This document shows, piece after piece, positions 33,425 to 41,746 of a stretch of 64,000 nt of DNA (within the stretch, counting starts at the first letter, position 1; the number at the start of each line of letters is the position of its first letter). The notes under the pieces are model-generated. The model saw only the letters and a program-made list of their open reading frames with translations, made no database searches and was not told the DNA's origin. Origin of the DNA: CAZAQK01 sp046344715 (GTDB taxonomy: Bacteria > Pseudomonadota > Alphaproteobacteria > Rickettsiales > SXRF01). The stretch is taken from positions 1 through 64,000 of the forward strand of contig JBKDKX010000007.1 of the NCBI GenBank assembly GCA_046344715.1, written 5' to 3'. A program made the translations under genes and the position numbers.

Positions 33425-36400
33425 ACGCACAGACATAAAATCCATCCTCATCATCGGTGCGGGCCCTATCGTCATCGGGCAGGCGTGCGAATTTGATTAT
33501 TCTGGCTCACAGGCGTGCAAAATTTTGAAGGCGGAAGGTTACCGCGTCATTCTGGTGAATTCCAACCCCGCCACCATCATGACCGATCCGGATCTGGCCG
33601 ATGCAACGTATATTGAGCCCATCACACCGGAGATGGTAGAAAAAATTATCGTGAAAGAAAAACCGGATGCGCTGCTTCCTACCATGGGCGGGCAGACGGC
33701 GCTAAATTGCGCCAAAGCTCTCGCTGAATCCGGCGTGCTCAAAAAACATAATGTGGAATTGATTGGTGCAAAACTGGAAAGCATCAACAAGGCCGAAGAC
33801 CGCCTGCTCTTCGGCAAAGCCATGGCAAAAATTGGCCTTGAGGTGCCAAAAAATGCCGTAGTCGGCAGCATGGAAGCTGCGCGTGAAGCCCTTAAAACCA
33901 TCGGCCTTCCGGTTGTTATCCGCCCATCCTTCACCATGGGTGGTGCTGGCGGCGGCATTGCTTACAACAAGGAAGAATTCGAACAGATTATTTTCTCCGG
34001 CCTAGATGCCTCGCCTGTGGGTGAGGTGATGATCGATGAATCCGTGCTAGGCTGGAAAGAGTACGAGATGGAAGTGGTGCGCGATAAAAATGATAACTGC
34101 ATCATCGTCTGCTCGATTGAAAATGTTGACCCAATGGGCGTGCACACCGGGGATTCCATCACCGTTGCCCCTGTCCTGACCCTCACGGATAAAGAATACC
34201 AAATCATGCGCAATGCGAGCTTTGCAGTGCTGCGCGAGATCGGCGTGGATACCGGTGGTTCCAACGTGCAATTCGCGGTGAACCCAAAAGATGGCCGCAT
34301 GGTGGTGATTGAGATGAACCCGCGCGTATCGCGCTCATCTGCGCTTGCTTCAAAAGCAACCGGCTTCCCGATTGCCAAAGTAGCTGCAAAACTTGCGGTG
34401 GGTTATACGCTCGATGAAATTCAAAATGATGTAACGAAAGTAACACCCGCATCATTTGAGCCAAGCATTGATTATGTAGTAACAAAAATTCCGCGCTTCA
34501 CCTTCGAGAAGTTTCCGGGTGCTGAGCCGATGCTCACCACCGCGATGAAATCCGTAGGTGAATCGATGGCGATGGGACGTAATTTTCAGGAGAGCCTGCA
34601 AAAAGCCCTGCGCTCGCTGGAAACTGGCCTTACAGGCCTTGATGAGGTGGAACTTGCCACACCCGATACAGCGCGCGCCGCACTGGGCAAACCAACACCA
34701 GACAGGCTACTGGTCGCCGCACAGGCGCTGCGCCTTGGGCTAAGCGTGGAAGAAATTTGTTCCATTACAAAATATGACCCGTGGTTCATACGGCAGATTG
34801 AAGAGATTGTTCAGGCAGAAAAAATAGTCACGGCTGGGAAATGGAAAAAAACTTCCGAATTACTTGCGCTTAAACGCATGGGTTTCTCTGATGCGCGTAT
34901 TGCAAAACTTGCTGGTGTAAAAACATCTGATGTAACCGATTTGCGCAAAACATTGAATATTCATCCCGTATATAAACGCGTTGATACCTGCGCGGCGGAG
35001 TTTGAAAGCAACACTCCGTATATGTATTCCACCTTTGATATGGAATGTGAATCACAGCCGACGGATAAAGAAAAAATTATCATCCTCGGCGGCGGGCCAA
35101 ACCGCATTGGCCAAGGCATTGAGTTTGATTATTGCTGTGTGCACGCAGCCTACGCGCTGAAAGATGCCGGCTACGAAACCATCATGGTCAATTGCAACCC
35201 GGAAACCGTTTCCACCGATTATGACACTTCCGACCGCCTGTATTTTGAGCCACTGACCGCCGAAGATGTATTTGAAATCATTCATACGGAAAAGAAAAAT
35301 GGCAAAGTAAAAGGCGTGATTGTGCAATTTGGCGGGCAGACACCGCTGAAACTTGCGCGCGCGCTGGAAAAAGAATTCGGCAAAGATATTATCATTGGCA
35401 CGTCGCCTGATTCGATCGACCTTGCAGAAGACCGCGACCGCTTCCGCGCACTGGTGGAAAAACTGAAATTGAAACAGCCGAAAAGCGGTATTGGATACTC
35501 AACGGAAGAAGTGCTACGCGCGGCAGACACTATTGGGTTCCCGCTGCTGGTGCGGCCTTCTTATGTGCTTGGCGGACGCGCCATGGCAATTATGCATGAT
35601 AAGCCGAGCTTGGAAAAATACATCGGCGAGATTGTGAAAATGTTTGGCGATGGGCCAATATTGGTGGATGCGTATTTGCGTGATGCCACTGAACTGGATG
35701 TTGACTGCCTATCAGACGGCACAGATGTGCATATTGCAGGTATCATGCAGCATATTGAAGAAGCGGGTATTCACTCCGGTGACTCGGCCTGCTCACTGCC
35801 TGCCTATTCCCTGCCGGAAAATATTTTGAAAGAAATTGAATCGCAGGCAAAGAGCCTTGCCAAAGAACTTAAAGTCATCGGCCTTATGAACGTGCAGTTT
35901 GCGGTGAAGGATGGTGTGGTTTACCTGATTGAGGTAAACCCGCGCGCCAGCCGTACCGTGCCGTTCGTGGCCAAATCAACGGGTGTGCCGGTGGCCAAAA
36001 TTGCTGCACGCCTGATGGCTGGAGAAAAACTCGCCAGCTTCACATTACATAAAAGCAAACCACTTCAGCATGTTTGCGTGAAAGAATCCGTATTCCCATT
36101 CGCGCGCTTCCCAGGCGTGGATGTAATACTTGGCCCTGAAATGAAATCTACCGGCGAGGCCATGGGCATTGACCGCGACTTCCCGCGAGCGTTTGCAAAA
36201 TCGCAGCTTTCTGCAGGCAGTACCATTCCTAAATCCGGCACGGTATTCATATCCGTGAAAGAGTCCGACAAACCCATCATCACCGCTATCGCAAAAGGCC
36301 TTGTTGAGCAGGGATTTTCCATTGTCGCCACCCGAGGCACAGCCAAGCATTTAGAACAAGCAGGCATTAAAGCCGAAGTGGTGAACAAGGTGCTGGAAGG

Positions 36401-36635
36401 CAGGCCGCATATCGTGGATATGTTGAAAGACGGCAAGATTGCGCTCGTCATCAATACCACCGAAGGTGCACAGGCGATTGCTGATTCGTTCTCCATCCGC
36501 CGCACCACACTGCTAAACAAAATTCCGTATTATACCACGGTGGCAGGCGCGCAGGCTGCCGTTTACGCCATCGCCGCCATAGCGGAAGGCGAAGGGCTTG
36601 ACGTTCGGTCGATACAATCGTATTTTGCTGCTTAG
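33417..36635 (+). CDS. carB: Carbamoyl-phosphate synthase large subunit
   Basis: A 1072-residue protein built of two homologous ATP-grasp halves. The first (residues 1 to about 400) makes carboxyphosphate and carbamate: GAGPIVIGQACEFDYSG, RPSFTMGGAGGG and EMNPRVSRSSALASKATG. The second (about 555-935) phosphorylates carbamate: GGGPNRIGQGIEFDYCC, RPSYVLGGRAM and EVNPRASRTVPFVAKSTG. The C-terminal MGS-like allosteric domain (from GTVFISVKESDKP) ends the chain. Complete and normal. No family A repeat is seen in it, in contrast to carA, which it overlaps by 8 nt. Confidence 0.98.
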   Translation: MPKRTDIKSILIIGAGPIVIGQACEFDYSGSQACKILKAEGYRVILVNSNPATIMTDPDLADATYIEPITPEMVEKIIVKEKPDALLPTMGGQTALNCAKALAESGVLKKHNVELIGAKLESINKAEDRLLFGKAMAKIGLEVPKNAVVGSMEAAREALKTIGLPVVIRPSFTMGGAGGGIAYNKEEFEQIIFSGLDASPVGEVMIDESVLGWKEYEMEVVRDKNDNCIIVCSIENVDPMGVHTGDSITVAPVLTLTDKEYQIMRNASFAVLREIGVDTGGSNVQFAVNPKDGRMVVIEMNPRVSRSSALASKATGFPIAKVAAKLAVGYTLDEIQNDVTKVTPASFEPSIDYVVTKIPRFTFEKFPGAEPMLTTAMKSVGESMAMGRNFQESLQKALRSLETGLTGLDEVELATPDTARAALGKPTPDRLLVAAQALRLGLSVEEICSITKYDPWFIRQIEEIVQAEKIVTAGKWKKTSELLALKRMGFSDARIAKLAGVKTSDVTDLRKTLNIHPVYKRVDTCAAEFESNTPYMYSTFDMECESQPTDKEKIIILGGGPNRIGQGIEFDYCCVHAAYALKDAGYETIMVNCNPETVSTDYDTSDRLYFEPLTAEDVFEIIHTEKKNGKVKGVIVQFGGQTPLKLARALEKEFGKDIIIGTSPDSIDLAEDRDRFRALVEKLKLKQPKSGIGYSTEEVLRAADTIGFPLLVRPSYVLGGRAMAIMHDKPSLEKYIGEIVKMFGDGPILVDAYLRDATELDVDCLSDGTDVHIAGIMQHIEEAGIHSGDSACSLPAYSLPENILKEIESQAKSLAKELKVIGLMNVQFAVKDGVVYLIEVNPRASRTVPFVAKSTGVPVAKIAARLMAGEKLASFTLHKSKPLQHVCVKESVFPFARFPGVDVILGPEMKSTGEAMGIDRDFPRAFAKSQLSAGSTIPKSGTVFISVKESDKPIITAIAKGLVEQGFSIVATRGTAKHLEQAGIKAEVVNKVLEGRPHIVDMLKDGKIALVINTTEGAQAIADSFSIRRTTLLNKIPYYTTVAGAQAAVYAIAAIAEGEGLDVRSIQSYFAA

Positions 36636-36642
36636 GTAATAG

Positions 36643-36719
36643 CGTCATTCCGGCGGAAGCCGGAATCCAGCTTTTTTTGTGTTTATTCTACTGGATACCG
36701 GCCTTCACCGGTATGACGG
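36643..36719. repeat. Family C palindromic repeat (carB-greA)
   Basis: The left half has CGTCATTCCGGCGGAAGCC with its own small hairpin and GGAATCCAG; the right half has CTGGATACCGG and CCGGTATGACGG. The halves pair with each other over about 30 nt around a T-rich centre. Its right edge runs into the GGAGAGG ribosome binding site of greA. Copies: 50705-50771 and 48863-49004. Confidence 0.75.
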
Positions 36720-36732
36720 AGAGGTTTGATTT

Positions 36733-37206
36733 ATGGAAAAAATTCCCTTCACCGCCGCTGGCTTTGCCAAGGTGGAAGCCGAACTGAAACACCGCAAATC
36801 GGTGGAGCGCCCTGCTATTATTCAGGCGATCGCGGAAGCGCGTGCCCATGGCGACTTATCTGAAAATGCAGAATATTCGGCTGCACGCGAGCGCCAATCT
36901 TTCAATGAAGGCCGTATTCAGGAGTTGGAAGCCGTGGTTTCCCGCGCGGATGTGATTGATGTGAAGGCACTTTCCGGCAATACCATTAAATTCGGTGCCA
37001 CTGTGAAACTGGTGGATGTCGATTCCGAGAAGGAAACCAGCTACCAGATCGTCGGTGAATATGAGGCGGATATTGATGCGAAGCAGGTGTCCATCACCGC
37101 ACCTATTGCACGCGCGCTCATCGGCAAGAAAGTCGGCGATTCGGTAGAAGTTAAATCCCCTGGCGGCACGAAAGAATATGAAGTGCTTGCTGTCAAATAT
37201 GCTTGA
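36733..37206 (+). CDS. greA: Transcription elongation factor GreA
   Basis: A 157-residue cleavage factor that rescues backtracked RNA polymerase. The N-terminal coiled coil carries the acidic tip (HGDLSENAEYSAARE, with the D/E pair of the catalytic loop near residues 40-46). The C-terminal FKBP-like domain has GATVKLVDVD, ITAPIARALIGKKVGD and EYEVLAVKY. Complete. The order carA, carB, greA is common in alphaproteobacteria. GGAGAGG stands before the ATG, immediately after the family C repeat. Confidence 0.97.
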   Translation: MEKIPFTAAGFAKVEAELKHRKSVERPAIIQAIAEARAHGDLSENAEYSAARERQSFNEGRIQELEAVVSRADVIDVKALSGNTIKFGATVKLVDVDSEKETSYQIVGEYEADIDAKQVSITAPIARALIGKKVGDSVEVKSPGGTKEYEVLAVKYA

Positions 37207-37214
37207 TAGTTATT

Positions 37215-37299
37215 CGTCATTGCGAGGAGGCCGAAGGCCAACGCGGCAATCCAGTTGTAATAAAATAGTTGGATTGCTTCGCTTCGCTCGCAATGACGA
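37215..37299. repeat. Family D palindromic repeat (greA-lhgO)
   Basis: CGTCATTGCGAGG (37215-37227) pairs with TCGCAATGACGA (37288-37299); inner arms GCAATCCAG/TTGGATTGC. The right edge gives ACGAGG, the apparent ribosome binding site of lhgO. Confidence 0.75.
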
Positions 37300-37308
37300 G
37301 GTGTGATT

Positions 37309-38502
37309 GTGGAAACGCGCCACACCGATTTCCTGATTATTGGCGGCGGTATTATCGGCCTTGCGCTGGCACGGGAACTTAAAAGCCGCTTTGCTACGAA
37401 GCACATCACCATTATTGAAAAAGAAACACACGTGGCGGAGCATGGCAGCGGGCGTAATTCCGGTGTGCTACATGCCGGATTTTATTATTCGGCGGATTCA
37501 CTCAAAGCCCAGTTCTGCCGCGATGGCAACAGGTTCATGAAAGAATATGTAACTAGCCGTAACCTGAAAATGAACCCGTGCGGCAAGGTAGTGGTGGCAA
37601 AAGATGAAGCCGAATGGCAGACGGTGCATGAGCTAAAAAAACGTGGTGATGCAAATGGCGTGAATGTATCCATCATCAGCCAGCAGCAAATGGATGCAAT
37701 TGAGCCAAACGCAAAAACGCACAAGGAAGCCCTGCACTCGCCGGACACGGCAACCGTTGACCCAATACAAATTTGTAATACGCTGGCGGCAGAACTGAAA
37801 GATGTTGGGGTGGATATTCTACTGGGTCACCCTTACGCAGGGCGTGTGCAAGGTAACACCATCCGTGCGGGAAATATCAGCATCACTGCCGGGAAAATTT
37901 TCAACTGCGCTGGCTTATATGCCGACCGCGTAGCGAAGGATTTTGGTTTTTGCAGTGATTACACCATTATCCCCTTCAAGGGCATTCACCTGATTTCCAA
38001 CGCAACGCCTATCGTGCGTACACTGATATATCCAGTACCCAATTTGAAAAATCCCTTCCTTGGTGTGCATTTCAACCTTACAGTGGATGGCCGGGTGAAA
38101 ATTGGCCCTACCGCCATTCCTGCTTTCTGGCGTGAAAATTATAAAGGTCTTTCTAATTTCAAGCTGGATGAACTGCTTGCGATTGGCGCGTGGGAATTAA
38201 AATTGCTGGCCACCAATGCGTTTAATTTCCGCTCGCTGGCATGGGAAGAAATACAGAAATATAACCGCAACCATTTGCTGAATCTTGTGCGACCGATGGT
38301 TAAGCAGCTCGATGATGCACAGTTTAACACATGGCTGCGTCCAGGCATACGTGCGCAACTACTGAACAAAAAAACACTACAATTAGTGCAGGATTTTACC
38401 GTGGAAGGCGATGCACATTCCGTGCATGTGTTAAACGCCGTATCTCCCGGATACACATCGAGCTTTGCATTTGCGAAGTGGATTGTAGGGAAATACGTTT
38501 AG
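37309..38502 (+). CDS. lhgO: L-2-hydroxyglutarate oxidase/dehydrogenase
   Basis: A 397-residue FAD-dependent oxidoreductase of the DAO fold. The FAD motif IIGGGIIGLALARELK is at the N-terminus; HGSGRNSGVLHAGFYY and KFCRDGN-like AQFCRDGNRFM follow, as in LhgO, which oxidises L-2-hydroxyglutarate to 2-oxoglutarate and feeds electrons to the quinone pool. The start is a GTG: the one at 37309 has ACGAGG at 7 nt, better than the GTG at 37303. That ribosome site lies at the edge of a family D repeat. It overlaps panB tail to tail by 4 nt. Confidence 0.85.
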   Translation: METRHTDFLIIGGGIIGLALARELKSRFATKHITIIEKETHVAEHGSGRNSGVLHAGFYYSADSLKAQFCRDGNRFMKEYVTSRNLKMNPCGKVVVAKDEAEWQTVHELKKRGDANGVNVSIISQQQMDAIEPNAKTHKEALHSPDTATVDPIQICNTLAAELKDVGVDILLGHPYAGRVQGNTIRAGNISITAGKIFNCAGLYADRVAKDFGFCSDYTIIPFKGIHLISNATPIVRTLIYPVPNLKNPFLGVHFNLTVDGRVKIGPTAIPAFWRENYKGLSNFKLDELLAIGAWELKLLATNAFNFRSLAWEEIQKYNRNHLLNLVRPMVKQLDDAQFNTWLRPGIRAQLLNKKTLQLVQDFTVEGDAHSVHVLNAVSPGYTSSFAFAKWIVGKYV

Positions 38503-39308
38503 GATTTCTTCTTCCCCGAAAAATAATACTCGCTGCTTGGGAATTTGCGGGCTTTTACTTCATCGGCGTATTTTTTTGCCGCTTTGCTGATGATTACTTC
38601 AAGGTTTTCATATTTCTTCACGAAGCTTGGCGCATAGCCGCCCATGCCAAGCATGTCATCAATCACCAGTACCTGCCCGTCACAGGCAGGGGATGCGCCA
38701 ATGCCGATGGTGGGGATGGAAAGTTTCTTGCTGATGTCTTTTGCCACCGATTCCTGCGTACCTTCCAGCACCAGCGAGAACGCACCGGCTTTTTGCACTG
38801 CAAGGGCATTATCTAAAATCAGTTTGGCTTCCTTGGCATCGCGCCCACGGTAACGATAGCCGCCGAGTGCATGCACGTGTTGTGGCATCAGGCCGACATG
38901 CCCCATCACCGGAATGCCACGTTCAACGAGGTATGCGATGGTGTCGGCCATCTCCTTGCCGCCTTCGAGCTTTACCGCCTGTGCACCGGTTTCTGCCATC
39001 ACACGCGCTGCTGAAATAAAGGCCTGTTCCTTCGATGCCTGATAACTGCCAAACGGCATATCAACAACCACCAAAGCACGCTTCGATGATTTCACCACGG
39101 CCTTGCCGTGCGCAATCATCAACTCCAGCGACACAGCAAGGGTACTTTCCATACCATACACCACCATGCCAAGTGAATCACCCACCAGTAATATGTCCAC
39201 ATACTCATCAAGAATGCGGGCAACAGGCGCGGTGTATGCAGTAAGCACCACGAGTGGTATTTCTCCCTTACGGGAGGTGATGTCTGTAACAGAAATTCGT
39301 TTTTGCAT
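38499..39308 (-). CDS. panB: 3-methyl-2-oxobutanoate hydroxymethyltransferase
   Basis: A 269-residue TIM-barrel enzyme, the first committed step of pantothenate and coenzyme A synthesis. Motifs: LTAYTAPVARILDEYVDILLVGDSLG with the metal Asp, MPFGSYQ, VKLEGGKEM, GHVGLMPQHVHALGGYRYRG and IGIGASPACDGQVLVIDDMLG. Length is normal. No panC is near. The histidine kinase gene stands 3 nt upstream on the same strand and may share its transcript. Confidence 0.96.
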   Translation of the reverse strand: MQKRISVTDITSRKGEIPLVVLTAYTAPVARILDEYVDILLVGDSLGMVVYGMESTLAVSLELMIAHGKAVVKSSKRALVVVDMPFGSYQASKEQAFISAARVMAETGAQAVKLEGGKEMADTIAYLVERGIPVMGHVGLMPQHVHALGGYRYRGRDAKEAKLILDNALAVQKAGAFSLVLEGTQESVAKDISKKLSIPTIGIGASPACDGQVLVIDDMLGMGGYAPSFVKKYENLEVIISKAAKKYADEVKARKFPSSEYYFSGKKKS

Positions 39309-39311
39309 GTC

Positions 39312-40775
39312 TTACGTAATATACTTGATAATGACCCCTTCCCTCTCTTTTAGCTCACGAGGGAGGGTAAAGACAATAGTTGTGCCAACATTTACTTCAC
39401 TTTCAATGGTAAATTTGCCACCCATGATCTCTACAAATTTCTTGGTAAGCGGCAACCCAAGGCCCGTTCCCTCATATTTACGGGAAATAGAGCTGTCTAC
39501 CTGCCCGAAGGGTGCCATGGCACGGGAAATGTCCTTCGGCGCAATACCAATACCCGTATCTTTGACCTCAAAGGAGTAGGTATCATCAGCGGCATTGCGC
39601 CATGCAGTCACCCGCACCTCACCGCCTGCTGGCGTAAATTTAACCGCGTTCGAAAGCAGATTAAGTAATATCTGTTTGAGCTTCTTATTATCGGTCAGCA
39701 TGATGACGGCATCTTTTGGCAGTGCTTCGGTCAGTTTTACCTTGGCCGATTCGGCACGTGGGCTGACAAGACGCATACTGTTCTGCACCAGCTTGGTGGC
39801 ATTGGTTTCTGATACCTCAAGTTCCAGCTTACCCGCTTCCGCTTTAGAATAATCAAGAATATCATTGATAAGGCTAAGCAGATGCACACCGGAAGAGTGA
39901 ATATCGCTGATATAGTCATGATATTTTTTGTTTGCCATCGGGGCGATGACTTCGTTTTTAATAATGTCTGAAAAGCCTATCACCGCATTGAGCGGTGTGC
40001 GCAATTCATGGCTGATATTGGCAAGAAACTGTGATTTCTCGCGGTTCTGCGCTTCGGCAGTTGCAGCCGCTTCGGCCAACTCAATATTCGCTTCATGCTG
40101 CCTGGCGATAATTGCTTCAGCGCGGCGAGAACTAAAAATAACGATGGCAAGAAATACCACAAACAGCACTATAATTCCTAATGTGCTGAATATTTGCATG
40201 TATTTTGCATGTTGTTGCGTATCCGAAATATCATATATCATTTCAAGTGCGCCATCGAGATTTCCTGATTCACCGCTCCTGATAGGTAATAATGACTGAA
40301 GAAGGCTTGCCTTTGGATTCCCCTGCAACTCAACATCATCTAAAACGTTATTCTTGGCACTGATACTGCGCAATTCCCGCACTACAAAATTCTTATCAGG
40401 AGATGCATTCTTACTAACCAGCTTACCCTGCCCGGTGGTATCCACACTCATCAGCAACATACCTGCTGCATTATAAATATTCACACGCACCAGCGGCATA
40501 TGCCTGAAATGCTTTATTGTCTCCTGTGCAAATTGTATCACCTGAGGGTTACCACCAAGCGCAGAGGGATTATTAGTGGAGAGTGGCACGATAACGTCGC
40601 GATACTGTGTCCAGACCATCTCTGTATAGAACTTAGCGAGACTTTTATTATTTTGCTCAATCGTTGTCAGTGTATGGTCTAAAACTGCCTGTTTCAGATT
40701 GATGCCAGCCATAAAAGCCACCACTACGATGAGCGATACACTGATTAAGCTGAATATGCGTAAATTACTAAGCAT
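39312..40775 (-). CDS. Membrane sensor histidine kinase
   Basis: A 487-residue kinase. TM1 is at residues about 6-28, then a periplasmic sensor loop of about 160 residues, TM2 near 195-217 (LGIIVLFVVFLAIVIF) and a helical linker. HisKA has the phospho-acceptor His near residue 256 in FLANISHELRTPLNA; the ATPase has NLLSNAVKFT, VKDTGIGIAP and GTGLGLPLTKKF. All kinase boxes are intact. No receiver domain or response regulator gene adjoins it, so it is an orphan; the PleC/DivJ-like kinase core suggests cell-cycle or general signalling. The frame is open to 40901; the ATG at 40775 (or 40829) is preferred. Confidence 0.88.
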   Translation of the reverse strand: MLSNLRIFSLISVSLIVVVAFMAGINLKQAVLDHTLTTIEQNNKSLAKFYTEMVWTQYRDVIVPLSTNNPSALGGNPQVIQFAQETIKHFRHMPLVRVNIYNAAGMLLMSVDTTGQGKLVSKNASPDKNFVVRELRSISAKNNVLDDVELQGNPKASLLQSLLPIRSGESGNLDGALEMIYDISDTQQHAKYMQIFSTLGIIVLFVVFLAIVIFSSRRAEAIIARQHEANIELAEAAATAEAQNREKSQFLANISHELRTPLNAVIGFSDIIKNEVIAPMANKKYHDYISDIHSSGVHLLSLINDILDYSKAEAGKLELEVSETNATKLVQNSMRLVSPRAESAKVKLTEALPKDAVIMLTDNKKLKQILLNLLSNAVKFTPAGGEVRVTAWRNAADDTYSFEVKDTGIGIAPKDISRAMAPFGQVDSSISRKYEGTGLGLPLTKKFVEIMGGKFTIESEVNVGTTIVFTLPRELKEREGVIIKYIT

Positions 40776-40910
40776 CGATGGAAACACGCCTCTAGCATGA
40801 TATTTCCCACCAGTATATTCTATTTCCATTAAGAATGTATTGAAGGCATTTCTTAGCAAGTAGTGGATTTTTATATAAAAAATGGTTAATTTTGTATACA
40901 AGATAGGCTA

Positions 40911-40939
40911 TTGACACCAACCCGTGACATCGCTATAAA
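40911..40939 (+). promoter_or_regulatory. Promoter of rpmH
   Basis: TTGACA (40911-40916), a 17-nt spacer and TATAAA (40934-40939): near-perfect vegetative promoter about 43 nt before the rpmH ATG, as expected for a strongly expressed ribosomal gene. Confidence 0.8.
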
Positions 40940-40981
40940 GCTCTTCCTTTAACAAAAACATAGATTTTTCGGGGATTTCCC

Positions 40982-41116
40982 ATGAAAAGAACATTTCAGC
41001 CTAGCAACATCGTCCGCAAGCGTCGTCATGGATTCCGCTCACGCATGGCAACCGTTGGTGGCCGCCGCGTCATCGCTGCCCGCCGCGCTAAGGGTCGTAA
41101 GCGCTTAAGCGCATAG
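40982..41116 (+). CDS. rpmH: 50S ribosomal protein L34
   Basis: A 44-residue, Arg/Lys-rich ribosomal protein: MKRTFQPSNIVRKRRHGFRS at the start and a C-terminal RRAKGRKRLSA, the textbook L34 pattern and length. It is too short for most gene finders' default but certain. rnpA follows after 14 nt, as in nearly all bacteria. Confidence 0.98.
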   Translation: MKRTFQPSNIVRKRRHGFRSRMATVGGRRVIAARRAKGRKRLSA

Positions 41117-41130
41117 TTTTGCACTCCCGT

Positions 41131-41493
41131 ATGGGTACGGGACGTATCAACCTGATTACCATCAAGGTACGCCGTGACTTCTTGACCGCCTCGCGCGGAA
41201 AGAGATGGGTTACGCCAAGATTTGTGCTGCTTACCGTAAAACGTGCTGATGATCACCCCATACGTGATATTGCGCGCGTTGGTTATACCGTAACCAAGAA
41301 AATGGGTAATGCGGTGGCACGCAACCGTATCCGCCGCCGCCTGAAACATGCCGCCGCACAAATTGCTGCACCTTATATGAAACCGTGCCATGACTATGTC
41401 ATTATCTCACGCGAAGCCGCTCTTACGTGCGAATTTTCTGAAATTCTGCGTGACATGGAGTTTGCATTTTCCCGAATACACGCTAATAAATAA
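41131..41493 (+). CDS. rnpA: Ribonuclease P protein component
   Basis: A 120-residue basic protein subunit of RNase P that matures tRNA 5' ends. The family signature GYTVTKKMGNAVARNRIRRR is intact (near residue 55), and the N-terminal RRDFLTASRGKRW fits alphaproteobacterial RnpA. The ATG at 41131 is chosen; the frame extends to a TTG at 41119 with no better signal. The rnpB RNA gene is not in the window. Confidence 0.93.
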   Translation: MGTGRINLITIKVRRDFLTASRGKRWVTPRFVLLTVKRADDHPIRDIARVGYTVTKKMGNAVARNRIRRRLKHAAAQIAAPYMKPCHDYVIISREAALTCEFSEILRDMEFAFSRIHANK

Positions 41494-41516
41494 CCCTTCG
41501 TAATTATAGAGGTTCC

Positions 41517-41744
41517 ATGAAGTCGTTTTTACACATGTGTTTGCGTGTATATCAGCTATGTATTTCGCCACTACTCGGCACACATTGTCGCTTTGTGCCA
41601 AGCTGTTCATGCTACGCACATCAGGCACTCGAAAAGCATGGCACCTTAAGAGGCAGTCTGCTTGCCGCAAAACGCCTGCTTAGATGCAATCCCTTTTTTG
41701 CTTCTGCATACGACCCTGTACCCGATAACCATTCACAGAAATAA
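41517..41744 (+). CDS. yidD: Membrane protein insertion efficiency factor YidD
   Basis: A 75-residue protein with the conserved Cys-containing core YQLCISPLLGTHCRFVPSCS (residues about 12-31) and GSLLAAKRLLRCNPF. YidD lies at the inner membrane and assists YidC-dependent insertion. AGAGG precedes the ATG. yidC starts 2 nt after its stop. Confidence 0.95.
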   Translation: MKSFLHMCLRVYQLCISPLLGTHCRFVPSCSCYAHQALEKHGTLRGSLLAAKRLLRCNPFFASAYDPVPDNHSQK

Positions 41745-41746
41745 TC

